Origin: UBA2030 sp049969475
GTDB taxonomy: Bacteria > Bacteroidota > Bacteroidia > Bacteroidales > TTA-H9
Length of the DNA: 64,000 nucleotides
Direction of reading: 5' to 3'
NCBI GenBank assembly: GCA_049969475.1
Contig: JBMFOU010000018.1
Location: 6,225-70,224 of the forward strand
The notes under the pieces are model-generated. The model saw only the letters and a program-made list of their open reading frames with translations, was not told where the DNA came from and did not search any database. Positions 53,780-62,553 of this stretch are shown here, in pieces. How positions within the stretch are numbered: the first letter of the stretch is position 1; each line of letters begins with the position of its first letter. The translations under genes and the position numbers were made by a program.

Positions 53780-54277
53780 ATGGAATTAGTTAAACCGGAT
53801 GTAGGTTTGATTTTCTGGATGACCCTGTCGTTTGGCATCCTGCTTTATGTTCTATCGCGATTTGCGTGGCCTGTGATTATGAATGCCCTCAGGCAGCGCG
53901 AGCAGCGGATTACAGAGGCGCTTGAGTCGGCTGCCCGGGCCCGTGAGGAAATGCAAAAGTTAAAAGCTGAAAATGAGGCTCTTCTTCAGCAGGCCCGCGA
54001 GGAACGTGATGCTCTACTGGCCAATGCCCGTAAAACGGCGGAGAAAATTGTAGAAGAATCGCGGCTCAGGGCCCAGAATGAATACGATGCCATCGTGGCT
54101 TCGGCCAAAGCCGACATAGAAAATGCCCGCCAGGCTGCCATCATCGAGCTAAAAAATACCGTGGGTAATCTATCGGTTGAAATTGCTGAGAAAATTCTCA
54201 GAGCTAAGCTCAGCGAAGAAGAAAAGCAAAGTGAATTGATCCGTAAACTTATCGAAGAAGCTCAAATTACCCGCTGA
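53780..54277 (+). CDS. atpF: F0F1 ATP synthase subunit b
   Basis: Peripheral-stalk subunit of 165 residues: one N-terminal membrane helix (LIFWMTLSFGILLYVLSRFAW) and a long charged coiled coil (RQREQRITEALESAARAREEM onward). Two bases separate it from atpH. Confidence 0.95.
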   Translation: MELVKPDVGLIFWMTLSFGILLYVLSRFAWPVIMNALRQREQRITEALESAARAREEMQKLKAENEALLQQAREERDALLANARKTAEKIVEESRLRAQNEYDAIVASAKADIENARQAAIIELKNTVGNLSVEIAEKILRAKLSEEEKQSELIRKLIEEAQITR

Positions 54278-54279
54278 CT

Positions 54280-54849
54280 ATGCGCAAAATCATCCCTCAT
54301 CGTTCCTTAGCCCACCGTTACGCCCTCGCCCTCTGGGAGGTGGCCATAGAGCATCAAATGGTGCAGGAGGTTTATAACGATATGCTGCTCATTACCCAGG
54401 TGGCCGCTGAGAATCCTGAATTCAGAAGGGTGATGGTTAGCCAGGTGATTCCTGAAAAGAAAAAAATGCAGGTTTTCAAGGCCATCTTCGAAAAACACAT
54501 TTCTTCGGTTACCCTCTCATTTAGCCAATTGGTAATCGAAAACGGTCGACAGGGCATTTCCCTTAGCATTGCAGCGGAGTATATTTCGATTTACAAGCAA
54601 TATTTCCGGATTTTTGACATTACACTTCGTTCAGCCGTCCCCTTTAAATCGGAAGACAAACAACGATTATTGGAAAAACTGCAACCCGTCGTCAGAGGTA
54701 CGGTAAACCTGGAAGAGGAGACGGATCCTTCTCTTATTGGAGGTTTTCAGGTGATTTTTGAGGACTACGTATATGATGCCAGCGTGAGGCGAGAGCTGGA
54801 GCGATTCAGGCAGGAGTTTACAGTTAATTTGTTCGAAAAACAATATTAA
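54280..54849 (+). CDS. atpH: F0F1 ATP synthase subunit delta
   Basis: Peripheral-stalk cap protein of 189 residues binding the top of the F1 head. It has LAHRYALALWEVA at the N-terminus and DPSLIGGFQVIFEDYVYDASVRRELERF at the C-terminus, the family signature. Directly follows atpF and precedes atpA by eight bases. Confidence 0.94.
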   Translation: MRKIIPHRSLAHRYALALWEVAIEHQMVQEVYNDMLLITQVAAENPEFRRVMVSQVIPEKKKMQVFKAIFEKHISSVTLSFSQLVIENGRQGISLSIAAEYISIYKQYFRIFDITLRSAVPFKSEDKQRLLEKLQPVVRGTVNLEEETDPSLIGGFQVIFEDYVYDASVRRELERFRQEFTVNLFEKQY

Positions 54850-54857
54850 GCCATAAT

Positions 54858-56438
54858 ATGACAGACATTAGACCCGCAGAAGTATCAGCCATACTGAGGC
54901 AGCAACTGGCCGGACATCGTTCGGAGGCCGAGTTGGAAGAAGTTGGAAGCGTCTTGCAGGTGGGCGATGGAATAGCCCGTATTTATGGCCTGGCCAATGC
55001 ACAGGCTGGCGAATTGGTTGAATTTGTGAAAAATGGACTCAAGGCCATTGTTCTAAACCTGGAAGTAGATAACGTAGGGGTGGTGTTGCTGGGCGACGCC
55101 GAAGAGATCAAGGAAGGAGATCTGGTAAAGCGTACGGACCGCATAGCTTCCATAGACGTTGGGGAAGGACTGTTGGGCCGGGTTATTAATACCCTTGGCG
55201 AACCCATCGACGGAAAGGGTGCTATACGCGGACCTTTGTATGCCATGCCTTTAGAGCGCAAAGCTCCTGGCGTTATTTTCCGCCGTCCGGTCAACGAGCC
55301 CCTGCAGACCGGTATCAAAGCCATTGATGCTATGATTCCGATTGGCCGTGGCCAGCGTGAGCTTATCATCGGTGACCGCCAGACAGGGAAATCTTCCATT
55401 GCCATCGATACCATCATCAATCAGAAAGAATTTTACGATAAAGGTCAGCCTGTTTACTGTATTTATGTGGCTATTGGCCAGAAAGGCTCCACTGTTGCAC
55501 AGATTGTAAAAACGCTGGAAGCTTTCGGGGCTATGCCTTATACAGTGGTGGTAGCTGCTACAGCTTCCGATCCGGCCGCTATGCAGTTTTACGCTCCCTA
55601 TGCAGGAGCAGCCATTGGTGAGTATTTCAGAGACACGGGCCGTCCCGCACTCGTGGTATACGACGACCTGTCGAAACAGGCCGTAGCTTACCGCGAAGTC
55701 TCCCTGCTGCTGCGTCGCCCTCCTGGGCGCGAAGCTTATCCCGGCGATATTTTTTACCTTCATTCTCGTCTGCTCGAACGCGCCGCCCGCATCATCGACA
55801 GTGATGAGATTGCCGCTAAAATGAACGACCTGCCCGAATCTATCCGGCCTATGGTCAAAGGGGGAGGCTCATTGACTGCCCTGCCTATCATCGAAACTCA
55901 GGCGGGTGACGTCTCGGCTTATATCCCCACCAATGTAATTTCCATTACCGACGGACAGATATTCCTGGAAACCAATCTTTTTAATTCAGGAATACGTCCT
56001 GCTATCAATGTGGGAATCTCTGTTTCGCGTGTAGGGGGAGCTGCCCAGATTAAAAGTATGAAAAAGGTGGCCGGTACCTTGAAGATTGACCAGGCCCAGT
56101 ACCGCGAGCTGGAAGCCTTCTCTAAATTCGGCTCCGACCTCGATGCCGCCACGATTGCCGTGCTTGAGAAAGGTAAGCGTAATGTGGAAATTCTCAAGCA
56201 GGGATTGCATCACCCCATGCCTGTGGAAAAACAAATTGCTATCATTTTCTGCGGAACCAATAATCTTTTGCGTAATGTTCCTCTCAATCGCATCAAAGAT
56301 TTTGAGGATGAATACCTTACATACCTTGAAACTAACCACAAGGATGTCCTCGAAAGCATACGCATGGGGCAGCTTACCGATGAGCTGGCAGCTCAATTGA
56401 AGTCAATCGCTGAAAAGCTTGTAAAACGCTACGTTTAA
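54858..56438 (+). CDS. atpA: F0F1 ATP synthase subunit alpha
   Basis: Non-catalytic nucleotide-binding subunit of F1, 526 residues. It has Walker A GDRQTGKSS near residue 170, VYDDLSKQAVAYR (Walker B region), the arginine finger segment NVGISVSRVGGAAQ near residue 380, and a full C-terminal helical domain. Normal length. Its partner beta subunit gene (atpD) and epsilon (atpC) are missing from this operon and must lie elsewhere. Confidence 0.97.
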   Translation: MTDIRPAEVSAILRQQLAGHRSEAELEEVGSVLQVGDGIARIYGLANAQAGELVEFVKNGLKAIVLNLEVDNVGVVLLGDAEEIKEGDLVKRTDRIASIDVGEGLLGRVINTLGEPIDGKGAIRGPLYAMPLERKAPGVIFRRPVNEPLQTGIKAIDAMIPIGRGQRELIIGDRQTGKSSIAIDTIINQKEFYDKGQPVYCIYVAIGQKGSTVAQIVKTLEAFGAMPYTVVVAATASDPAAMQFYAPYAGAAIGEYFRDTGRPALVVYDDLSKQAVAYREVSLLLRRPPGREAYPGDIFYLHSRLLERAARIIDSDEIAAKMNDLPESIRPMVKGGGSLTALPIIETQAGDVSAYIPTNVISITDGQIFLETNLFNSGIRPAINVGISVSRVGGAAQIKSMKKVAGTLKIDQAQYRELEAFSKFGSDLDAATIAVLEKGKRNVEILKQGLHHPMPVEKQIAIIFCGTNNLLRNVPLNRIKDFEDEYLTYLETNHKDVLESIRMGQLTDELAAQLKSIAEKLVKRYV

Positions 56439-56454
56439 TTCTTAGTCCTGTCTT

Positions 56455-57333
56455 ATGCCCAGTTTAAAAGAAGTTAGGTTACGGATTATTTCTGTCAAAA
56501 ATACCCGGCAGATTACCAATGCCATGAAACTGGTGTCGGCCTCCAAATTCAGGAAGGCACAGAAAACCATCACTACTACCCGTCCTTATGCACAGAAATT
56601 GAGAGAATTACTCGCCAATCTGGCCGCCAGTTCTGGCGATATTCCTTTCCCTTTCAGCGAAGACCGACCCCAAGAGAAGATTCTTTTAGTTGGGATCTCA
56701 TCCAATAAAGGTTTGTGCGGGGCTTTTAATGCCAATGTAATTAAGGCCCTCAAAAAGGAGGCTGACGAGCGTTTTTCTGTGCAGAAAGCCTCAGGTTCCC
56801 TGCAAATTATGGGCGTAGGCAGGCACATCAGCGACTTCTTCTCGAAAAAAGGGTATCCTTTTGCAGGTCGCTACGATCATTTGGTGGCCAAGGTCACTTA
56901 TGAGGCCTCCGCTGCTTTTGCCGATGAATTGATGGAACGCTGGAAAAAGGGTGAATTTAATCATATCTGGTTGGTATACAATCAGTTTAAAAATGCAGCC
57001 ACGCAGATAATCACTATTGAACCCTTTCTGCCCTTGAACAGCACACCTGCCAAAACCCAGGGAAAATCTATCGAGTATTTGTTTTTACCCAATCGCTCTG
57101 AAGTGCTCGAGGATCTGGTGGTGCAAACCCTTCGGATGCAGATTTACAAAGCCCTGCTCGATTCCTTCGCAGCCGAACAGGGTGCGCGCATGACGGCCAT
57201 GATGAAAGCTACCGATAATGCCTCGGAAATGCTTAAAGAGCTGCAACTGCAATACAACAAAGCCCGGCAGGCTGCCATAACCCGAGAAATTATTGAAATT
57301 GTCTCGGGTGCAAATGCCCTGGGCGGAAATTGA
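56455..57333 (+). CDS. atpG: F0F1 ATP synthase subunit gamma
   Basis: Central rotor shaft of F1, 292 residues. It has the N-terminal coiled-coil motif RLRIISVKNTRQITNAMKLVSASKFRKA, and the C-terminal MTAMMKATDNASEML and NKARQAAITREIIEIVSGANAL. Last gene of the atp operon; ftnA follows with its own promoter only two bases past the stop codon. Confidence 0.96.
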   Translation: MPSLKEVRLRIISVKNTRQITNAMKLVSASKFRKAQKTITTTRPYAQKLRELLANLAASSGDIPFPFSEDRPQEKILLVGISSNKGLCGAFNANVIKALKKEADERFSVQKASGSLQIMGVGRHISDFFSKKGYPFAGRYDHLVAKVTYEASAAFADELMERWKKGEFNHIWLVYNQFKNAATQIITIEPFLPLNSTPAKTQGKSIEYLFLPNRSEVLEDLVVQTLRMQIYKALLDSFAAEQGARMTAMMKATDNASEMLKELQLQYNKARQAAITREIIEIVSGANALGGN

Positions 57334-57334
57334 T

Positions 57335-57342
57335 TATCTTTG
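57335..57342 (+). promoter_or_regulatory. -7 element of ftnA
   Basis: TATCTTTG, an exact TAnnTTTG match, lies immediately after the atpG stop codon and 29 bases before the ftnA ATG. No clear -33 box. Confidence 0.5.
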
Positions 57343-57371
57343 TATGATTGGTAAATTAAATCAAAGACTTT

Positions 57372-57899
57372 ATGAAAAAGATTATAGAAGATGCTCTGAA
57401 TGAACAGGTTAAACGCGAAGAACACAGTTCTCGGCTTTACCTTCAAATGGCTACCTGGTGCGAAGTGAATGGTTATCCCGGTGCCGCTGCTTTTCTTTAC
57501 AAACAGGCAGATGAAGAACGCATGCATCAGTTGAAATTCGTTCACTATATCAACGACCGGGATGGTGAAGCTTTATTGCAAACCGTAGAAGCCCCTGAAT
57601 CGAAATACGGTTCTTTAAAAGATTTGTTTGAAAAAGTGCTGGCCCACGAGAAGTATATCACTGCCTCCATCAATGATATTTATGGGCTTTGCCTTAAAGA
57701 AAACGATTTTACTACAGCTAATTTCCTCCAGTGGTTTATTAATGAACAGATAGAGGAAGAAAGCACCATGCGGTCTATACTCGACAAAATCGATCTGGCG
57801 GGTGACCAGAGGGGTGGATTATTCCATATTGACAAGGAGTTGTCAGGTATGGCAGCTGCCCGTGCCTCAGCCGATGCAGGTGGAACTACGGCAGAATAG
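57372..57899 (+). CDS. ftnA: Ferritin
   Basis: Iron-storage protein forming a 24-subunit cage with a di-iron ferroxidase centre. The 175-residue product has the four-helix bundle with metal ligands in KREEHSSRLYLQMATWCE (helix A), ADEERMHQLKF (ExxH, helix B), KYITASINDIY and INEQIEEESTM. Standard length; the short C-terminal tail (GTTAE) is variable. Monocistronic with a strong terminator. Confidence 0.95.
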   Translation: MKKIIEDALNEQVKREEHSSRLYLQMATWCEVNGYPGAAAFLYKQADEERMHQLKFVHYINDRDGEALLQTVEAPESKYGSLKDLFEKVLAHEKYITASINDIYGLCLKENDFTTANFLQWFINEQIEEESTMRSILDKIDLAGDQRGGLFHIDKELSGMAAARASADAGGTTAE

Positions 57900-57919
57900 T
57901 TACTTTTAAAATTAATACT

Positions 57920-57948
57920 CCAGGCTGATCCCTTAGCCTGGTTTTTTT
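57920..57948 (+). terminator. Intrinsic terminator of ftnA
   Basis: CCAGGCT (57920-57926) pairs with AGCCTGG (57935-57941), followed by seven T residues. Confidence 0.92.
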
Positions 57949-57970
57949 GTTTTAAGACAAACGATTATTT

Positions 57971-58516
57971 ATGACTGATCATGAAATCATACTGGTAAAT
58001 GAACACGACCAGGTTACTGGAACGGGCGAAAAAATGGAGGTACATCGTAAAGCGCTGATGCATAGGGCCTTTTCTGTAATTATTCTCGATTCTCAGGGAA
58101 AAATGCTATTGCAGCGAAGAGCTCTGTCGAAGTATCATTCGGCCGGCCTATGGACCAATGCCTGCTGCAGCCACCCCCGGCCCGGTGAAGAAACACCGGT
58201 GGCCGCTCAGCGTCGCTTACAGGAAGAGCTCGGATTCAAATGTACATTGCATTATCATGGATGGTTTCATTACATGGCACCTTTTGATAATGGATTGACA
58301 GAAAATGAGATAGATCATGTTTTCAGTGGTTTGTATGAAGGAGAGGTGCCTTTTAATCCCACAGAAGTGGAAGAGGTGATGTGGGTCGACGGCCTCACGC
58401 TCCGCTCATGGATGAACGATAAACCTGAAGATTTCACAGTATGGTTCCGGATCATATTCGAACGAATTGAGCAATTTTACCCGCTGAAAATTCGGATGGA
58501 TAAGGAAATTGGATAA
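57971..58516 (+). CDS. idi: Isopentenyl-diphosphate delta-isomerase, type I
   Basis: Nudix-fold isomerase interconverting IPP and DMAPP, supplying isoprenoid precursors. The 181-residue product has the catalytic cysteine in TNACCSHPRPGE (Cys65 or 66 in the family position), the Nudix-like helix AAQRRLQEELGF, and the catalytic glutamate segment TENEIDHVF (near residue 110-117). It serves the menaquinone side chain and carotenoids. Ends seven bases before the converging wtpC. Confidence 0.95.
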   Translation: MTDHEIILVNEHDQVTGTGEKMEVHRKALMHRAFSVIILDSQGKMLLQRRALSKYHSAGLWTNACCSHPRPGEETPVAAQRRLQEELGFKCTLHYHGWFHYMAPFDNGLTENEIDHVFSGLYEGEVPFNPTEVEEVMWVDGLTLRSWMNDKPEDFTVWFRIIFERIEQFYPLKIRMDKEIG

Positions 58517-58523
58517 AAATCTT

Positions 58524-59582
58524 TCAATCAGGGATGAACTGAACGGCTGAAGCTTTAAAGGAAGCCCATACACGGGCACCGGGCTTCAAATCAAGCTCGA
58601 GTAGGGCACTATGGCTAATGAGGGCAGCCAACTGAAAACCACAATCGATGATTACTTCGATACCATGCCGCACGGGTACCATTTCGGTGATGGTTCCATA
58701 GAACCGATTACGGGCTGAGGAACTTAATTTTTCCACAGAGAGTACAATGTCGGCCACAGAAATGCTAATGTGCCCCCGACCCATTTGAGAGGGAGCAGGT
58801 AGGCAAATGAACTGGTTGGAATCGAGGCGGGCATGGACCAGGCCTTCGCCAGGGCCAGGAAGTAATTCGCAGGGATAAAAATTGCGGATGCCTGCATAGC
58901 GGGCTACAAACTCATCGGTAGGTCGCAAAAAAACTTCCTGAATAGGGCCAACTTGCACCAACTGCCCCTGTTTGATGACTGCCAGGTGAGTGGCGAGCGA
59001 AAGAGCTTCGTCGGGGTCGTGAGTAACGTGAATAATGGGCAAACTGGGATGCCTGAGTTTTTTTAAGACCTGATAGAGGCTGTGGCGCATTTCTGCATCT
59101 ACGCCCGAAAAAGGTTCGTCGAGAAGGAGAAGGTGAGGTCGAAGGGCCAGCGTACGTGCAATAGCCACCCTGCGGGCTTCACCCCCCGATAAGCTCTCCG
59201 GGCGGCGATGCAATAAACTTTTAACACCCGTAACTTCAGCCCAGTGATTTATCTCTCTTTCTGTTTCTTCTTTGCTTAGCCCCCGCATACGAATGGGATA
59301 GGCGATATTTTGTTTCACAGTGAAATGGGGAAACAATGCCATATCTTGAAAAACCAGTCCAAAACGGCGTTCACTTACAGGTTGTCGCGTAATCTCCTGT
59401 CCGTCGAAAAGTATTTTCCCTTCCTGTGCTTCCCTGATTCCTGCCAATACCTCCAGCAACATCGACTTACCGGCACCCGAAGGACCAGCTATCACCCAAT
59501 ATTCCCCTCCTGCAACCTTCAAGCTTAGGGGGCCCAGTACAAAGCTTCCAGCTCTATGCTTTATTCCCTGAATTTCTAACAT
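58524..59582 (-). CDS. wtpC: Tungstate/molybdate ABC transporter ATP-binding protein (WtpC/ModC type)
   Basis: The 352-residue ATPase has Walker A GPSGAGKS (33-40), the ABC signature LSGGEARRVAIARTL, Walker B LLLLDEPFSGVD and the switch His in IHVTHDPDEAL, followed by a C-terminal TOBE/MOP-like domain (LDSNQFICLPAP; ISVADIVLSVEK; MVPVRHGIEVIIDCGFQLAALIS) that senses oxyanions. The ATG at 59582 gives the natural N-terminus; an upstream ATG at 59624 would overlap the permease gene by 71 bases. Likely partner of WtpA at 15.7 kb. Close relatives carry sulfate or molybdate, so tungstate is inferred from WtpA. Confidence 0.85.
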   Translation of the reverse strand: MLEIQGIKHRAGSFVLGPLSLKVAGGEYWVIAGPSGAGKSMLLEVLAGIREAQEGKILFDGQEITRQPVSERRFGLVFQDMALFPHFTVKQNIAYPIRMRGLSKEETEREINHWAEVTGVKSLLHRRPESLSGGEARRVAIARTLALRPHLLLLDEPFSGVDAEMRHSLYQVLKKLRHPSLPIIHVTHDPDEALSLATHLAVIKQGQLVQVGPIQEVFLRPTDEFVARYAGIRNFYPCELLPGPGEGLVHARLDSNQFICLPAPSQMGRGHISISVADIVLSVEKLSSSARNRFYGTITEMVPVRHGIEVIIDCGFQLAALISHSALLELDLKPGARVWASFKASAVQFIPD

Positions 59583-60357
59583 ATCTGAAGTCGTTGGAAA
59601 GGATACGGGCCAGAATGAATACACCCAGGCTAACCCCCAGCAGAATTATGGCCACTGGTGAGGCATAGGAAAGGCCCAGGTTATTGAGGCGGTCGTAAAG
59701 AAATACAGGTGTCACCATGGGATGATAGGCAACAATAACCACCGCGCCAAATTCGGAAAGGCCCCGAGCAAACATCATAACCAGACCTGCGGCAATGGAA
59801 CGGCTGGCTAATGGAATGGATATTGAGAGCAATATTCTTAAAGGGCTTGCGCCAAGGGTAGCGGCTGCTTGTTCCAATCGTGGGGGTACGGCTTCGAAAC
59901 CCGTTCGTGCCGCATGAATGAGAAAAGGTAGACTCACAAAAGCCATGGCTATACCTATGCCCAGTGGATGCCCCACAAAACTAAGCCCCAGAGCTGAAGC
60001 AAGCCTGCCGACCACCGTATCGCGCGAGAGGAAGCCCAGCAGGGCTACACCGGCAGACGTGTGAGGTATAACTATGGGCAGGTCGATGATTCCTGTAATA
60101 AGTTGCTTAAAAGGGAAGTGGTGCCGGGCCAGCAGCCAGGCCAGAGGAATAGCTCCAAGGGCCCCTGCAAAAGTAGCGGCTGCCGAAATGAGCAGAGTTA
60201 AACGTAAACTTTGCTGAAATTCAGCGTCGGCGGCCGTCTGAAATATTACTTTTGTGTTGCTGCTCAGGGCCAAGCCTGCGAGAGGTGCTACTATAAATAG
60301 TAGCACCAGCGCTGAGAGGCATGTGACCACCAGGTAAAAAGCAGAAAATTTCTTCAT
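59554..60357 (-). CDS. wtpB: Tungstate/molybdate ABC transporter permease (WtpB/ModB type)
   Basis: The 267-residue inner-membrane permease has about six transmembrane helices and the EAA loop motif EQAAATLGASPLRILLSISIPLASRSIAAGLVM near residue 165, where the ATPase docks. It has ARGLSEFGAVVIVAYHPM, typical of molybdate/tungstate permeases. It overlaps wtpC by 29 bases. Its promoter (60406-60439) precedes it. No binding-protein gene adjoins, unlike most operons of this kind. Confidence 0.88.
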   Translation of the reverse strand: MKKFSAFYLVVTCLSALVLLFIVAPLAGLALSSNTKVIFQTAADAEFQQSLRLTLLISAAATFAGALGAIPLAWLLARHHFPFKQLITGIIDLPIVIPHTSAGVALLGFLSRDTVVGRLASALGLSFVGHPLGIGIAMAFVSLPFLIHAARTGFEAVPPRLEQAAATLGASPLRILLSISIPLASRSIAAGLVMMFARGLSEFGAVVIVAYHPMVTPVFLYDRLNNLGLSYASPVAIILLGVSLGVFILARILSNDFRYVRNSGNKA

Positions 60358-60405
60358 CGGGCCAGGAGAACGGTTTTAAAAAAGTCTTGTATGTTCTTAG
60401 GGCTG

Positions 60406-60439
60406 CAAAAATAACCGGGAATTGTCAATTTCTTTCAAA
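60406..60439 (-). promoter_or_regulatory. Promoter of wtpBC
   Basis: On the minus strand TTTG (60436-60439), a 22-base spacer, then TATTTTTG (60406-60413), an exact -7 match. The wtpB ATG is 48 bases further on. No molybdenum-cofactor riboswitch-like structure is seen in the short leader. Confidence 0.6.
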
Positions 60440-60442
60440 AAA

Positions 60443-60469
60443 GAAAAAACCGCCCATTGGGTGGGCGGT
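60443..60469 (-). terminator. Intrinsic terminator of the C1 peptidase gene
   Basis: ACCGCCCA/TGGGCGGT stem (60449-60456 and 60462-60469) with a TTTTTT run on the minus strand. It partly abuts the wtpB promoter. Confidence 0.9.
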
Positions 60470-60492
60470 GAATTAGGATAATAAGCCTTGAT

Positions 60493-61689
60493 TTACAAGC
60501 CTATCTTTTTTCGGATAGCCGGTGGCAACGCCTGTTTGTTGACCATTATGTCCATGGTTTTAAGCCTTACAAAGGGAATGGAAGCATAGAAATATCCATC
60601 AAACTTGTTGTCGGCTCCCCAGGAATTTTTAATGTAGTAGTATTTGTTGCCAAATTGGTCGAAACCATAGCCCACCATGTGCATGCCGTGGTCGTCGGTG
60701 GTCTGGTAGTTGTCAAATTCTTTCTGCCGCATTTCCTGGGTTACTTTCTTTTCGGGCACTACCCGGTCAAGGTTGTACATCTGCGAAGCTCTTTCCTTTT
60801 CGGTGAGTTTTTCCCAGCGTGCTTTTTCGCTGCCACTCAACTCAGCTACATCGGTCTCGGGAACTACAGCCAGCCCTTTATTGTAGGCAAAACCTTTTTC
60901 GCTGACATCGGCCGCCCAGGCCACCGAATACCCATTGTCGAGCGCATAATCGATTACTTCCATCATTTCATCCAGCGGAAGATTATATGCCTCTCCCCAG
61001 GCCCAGTTGTCGGGCACCTCAAGAATGAAGGGTTTATAAAAAGGATGATGGGTAAAGGAAGTTAGGATGATGTAATCCTCTTCCTTGATGCCCAACCAAT
61101 CGGCAAAAGTGCGGGGTGTGTATTCTTTTCCGTTGTAGGTAAATTTTTCAGGAACCTTGCCCAGATAAGCGTCCAGAATTCCCTTAAAACCTTCAAACCA
61201 TGCAGGAGTTAGCTTGTGGTTGGGGTTTTTTATGATAGCATCCATATAGGCCTTGGTTACGGCATCCAGTTCACCATGCACGTGTTTATCTTCTCCGTAA
61301 TTCAAACCAGGATAAACGTTTTCTGGAACTATTCCACGTCCTGAAATAGTGTGCATTACGTCATGAAAAGCGCCGCCACCTCCAAAATTGATGGTGCCCT
61401 GCATGCGCACATAGCGCTGAGCCTTTTTCTCGTAAGCATCTCTTACGCAAAACATTTCGGAGAGGTCGAATTCTCCTTTTCCATTGCGTAAGAGTTCAGA
61501 CTCCAGGAACGACAGTCCCGAAAAGCTCCAGCACGTGCCCGACCTGAATTGATTTTTAACACTGGTATGGGGGATCTCCTTTTTAAGAGTGAAGTGGTAG
61601 GAGCTATCTACCTTTTCCTGCTGGCTCCAGGAAACAAGGGGTAAAAAAAGGACGAGCCAGAGCATCAGGTGTGATTTTGTTTTCATCAT
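60493..61689 (-). CDS. C1 family cysteine peptidase (bleomycin hydrolase / aminopeptidase C type)
   Basis: The 398-residue papain-fold product has a signal peptide (MLWLVLFLPLVSWS) followed by the catalytic Gln and Cys in VKNQFRSGTCWSFS (Gln47, Cys53), the His in DDHGMHMVGYG and the Asn in YYIKNSWG. The C1B subfamily (bleomycin hydrolase, PepC) is cytosolic in most organisms; the signal peptide here suggests a periplasmic peptidase, as is frequent in Bacteroidota. The start may be the first or second ATG. Own promoter and terminator; divergent from cysC. Confidence 0.9.
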   Translation of the reverse strand: MMKTKSHLMLWLVLFLPLVSWSQQEKVDSSYHFTLKKEIPHTSVKNQFRSGTCWSFSGLSFLESELLRNGKGEFDLSEMFCVRDAYEKKAQRYVRMQGTINFGGGGAFHDVMHTISGRGIVPENVYPGLNYGEDKHVHGELDAVTKAYMDAIIKNPNHKLTPAWFEGFKGILDAYLGKVPEKFTYNGKEYTPRTFADWLGIKEEDYIILTSFTHHPFYKPFILEVPDNWAWGEAYNLPLDEMMEVIDYALDNGYSVAWAADVSEKGFAYNKGLAVVPETDVAELSGSEKARWEKLTEKERASQMYNLDRVVPEKKVTQEMRQKEFDNYQTTDDHGMHMVGYGFDQFGNKYYYIKNSWGADNKFDGYFYASIPFVRLKTMDIMVNKQALPPAIRKKIGL

Positions 61690-61715
61690 AAGTGCTTAGG
61701 TTAAGTGTTGGGAGG

Positions 61716-61723
61716 CAAAGGTA
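61716..61723 (-). promoter_or_regulatory. -7 element of the C1 peptidase gene
   Basis: The minus strand reads TACCTTTG, an exact TAnnTTTG match, 26 bases before the ATG. Confidence 0.55.
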
Positions 61724-61762
61724 GTAAAACCAGGGGATATGGTTTGCATGCCAGGATTAAAC

Positions 61763-61793
61763 TTTTAGTCTCCATCGGGTTTCCATACATTTG
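61763..61793 (+). promoter_or_regulatory. Promoter of cysC
   Basis: TTTT (61763-61766), a 19-base spacer, then TACATTTG (61786-61793), an exact -7 match. It contains the TTG at 61791, which thus cannot be the start codon of a transcript from here; the GTG at 61812 fits. Confidence 0.55.
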
Positions 61794-61811
61794 AAACGTA
61801 ATTTAAGACCA

Positions 61812-62405
61812 GTGGAAAAACATATTTATCCTGTTACGATTCTTTCGCGTGCGGAGCGAGAAGCCAAACTCAGGCAACGCAGCCGGGTTATCTGGTTTAC
61901 GGGGCTATCAGGTGCAGGCAAATCAACGCTCGGCCTTTTGCTTGAAAAGACATTGTTTGAAAGAGGGTTTGTGGTGCAGCTTTTCGACGGCGACAACATA
62001 CGCTCGGGCATTAATAAAGACCTGGGATTTACACTTGACGACCGGCGTGAAAACCTTCGCCGGGTGGCCGAAATCAACCGGTTGTTTCTCAACAGCGGAA
62101 TAATCACCATCAATTGTTTCATAGCTCCTACAATAGAGTTGAGAAGCATGATTGCTCAAATTATCGGCCCCGACGACCTTATCGAAGTTTTTACCGATTG
62201 TCCGCTCGAGGTTTGCGAACAGCGTGATACCAAAGGCTTGTACAAAGCCGCCCGAGAGGGCAAAATCAGCCACTTTACCGGTATCAGCTCCCCTTTCGAA
62301 CCTCCGCTGAATCCCCGATTGCACCTTCACACCGATTTACTCTCTCCGGAGGTCTGTCTCGAAAAAATTTTGGACGTGGTGTTGCCATTGATCACATTTC
62401 AATAG
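61812..62405 (+). CDS. cysC: Adenylylsulfate kinase
   Basis: APS kinase, forming PAPS from adenylylsulfate and ATP. The ~197-residue product has Walker A GLSGAGKST (31-39), FDGDNIRSGINKDLGF, DDRRENLRRVAEI, NCFIAP (APS binding) and TDCPLEVCEQRDTKGLY, all diagnostic. There is no ATG near the N-terminus: the frame can start at a TTG (61791) or a GTG (61812); I choose GTG because TTG lies within the promoter box. The sulfurylase genes (cysDN) and PAPS-using genes are not adjacent. Confidence 0.9.
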   Translation: MEKHIYPVTILSRAEREAKLRQRSRVIWFTGLSGAGKSTLGLLLEKTLFERGFVVQLFDGDNIRSGINKDLGFTLDDRRENLRRVAEINRLFLNSGIITINCFIAPTIELRSMIAQIIGPDDLIEVFTDCPLEVCEQRDTKGLYKAAREGKISHFTGISSPFEPPLNPRLHLHTDLLSPEVCLEKILDVVLPLITFQ

Positions 62406-62474
62406 GGGATTAAAATCTGTCGGTATTTTTTTGTGGCTTTACTGGCATTCTTTTACTACAAGCGTTAGTTTCAA

Positions 62475-62503
62475 TAAAAAGAGGCTGCCCGATGCAGACA
62501 GCC
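62475..62503 (-). terminator. Probable terminator of elbB
   Basis: GGCTG (62483-62487) pairs with CAGCC (62499-62503); the minus strand continues TCTTTTTATTG. Weak-to-moderate stem, 51 bases after the elbB stop. Confidence 0.5.
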
Positions 62504-62553
62504 CCATGGTTTTTAATTGTAATATCAGGTATTATTGATGTTTTTGTTGCTAT

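Noticed and set aside
58524..60357. Sulfate (CysAW) rather than tungstate/molybdate transport
   Set aside because: A single permease gene and an oxyanion-type TOBE domain fit Wtp/Mod systems; CysTW systems have two permeases. Only a WtpA-type binding protein is present in the window.
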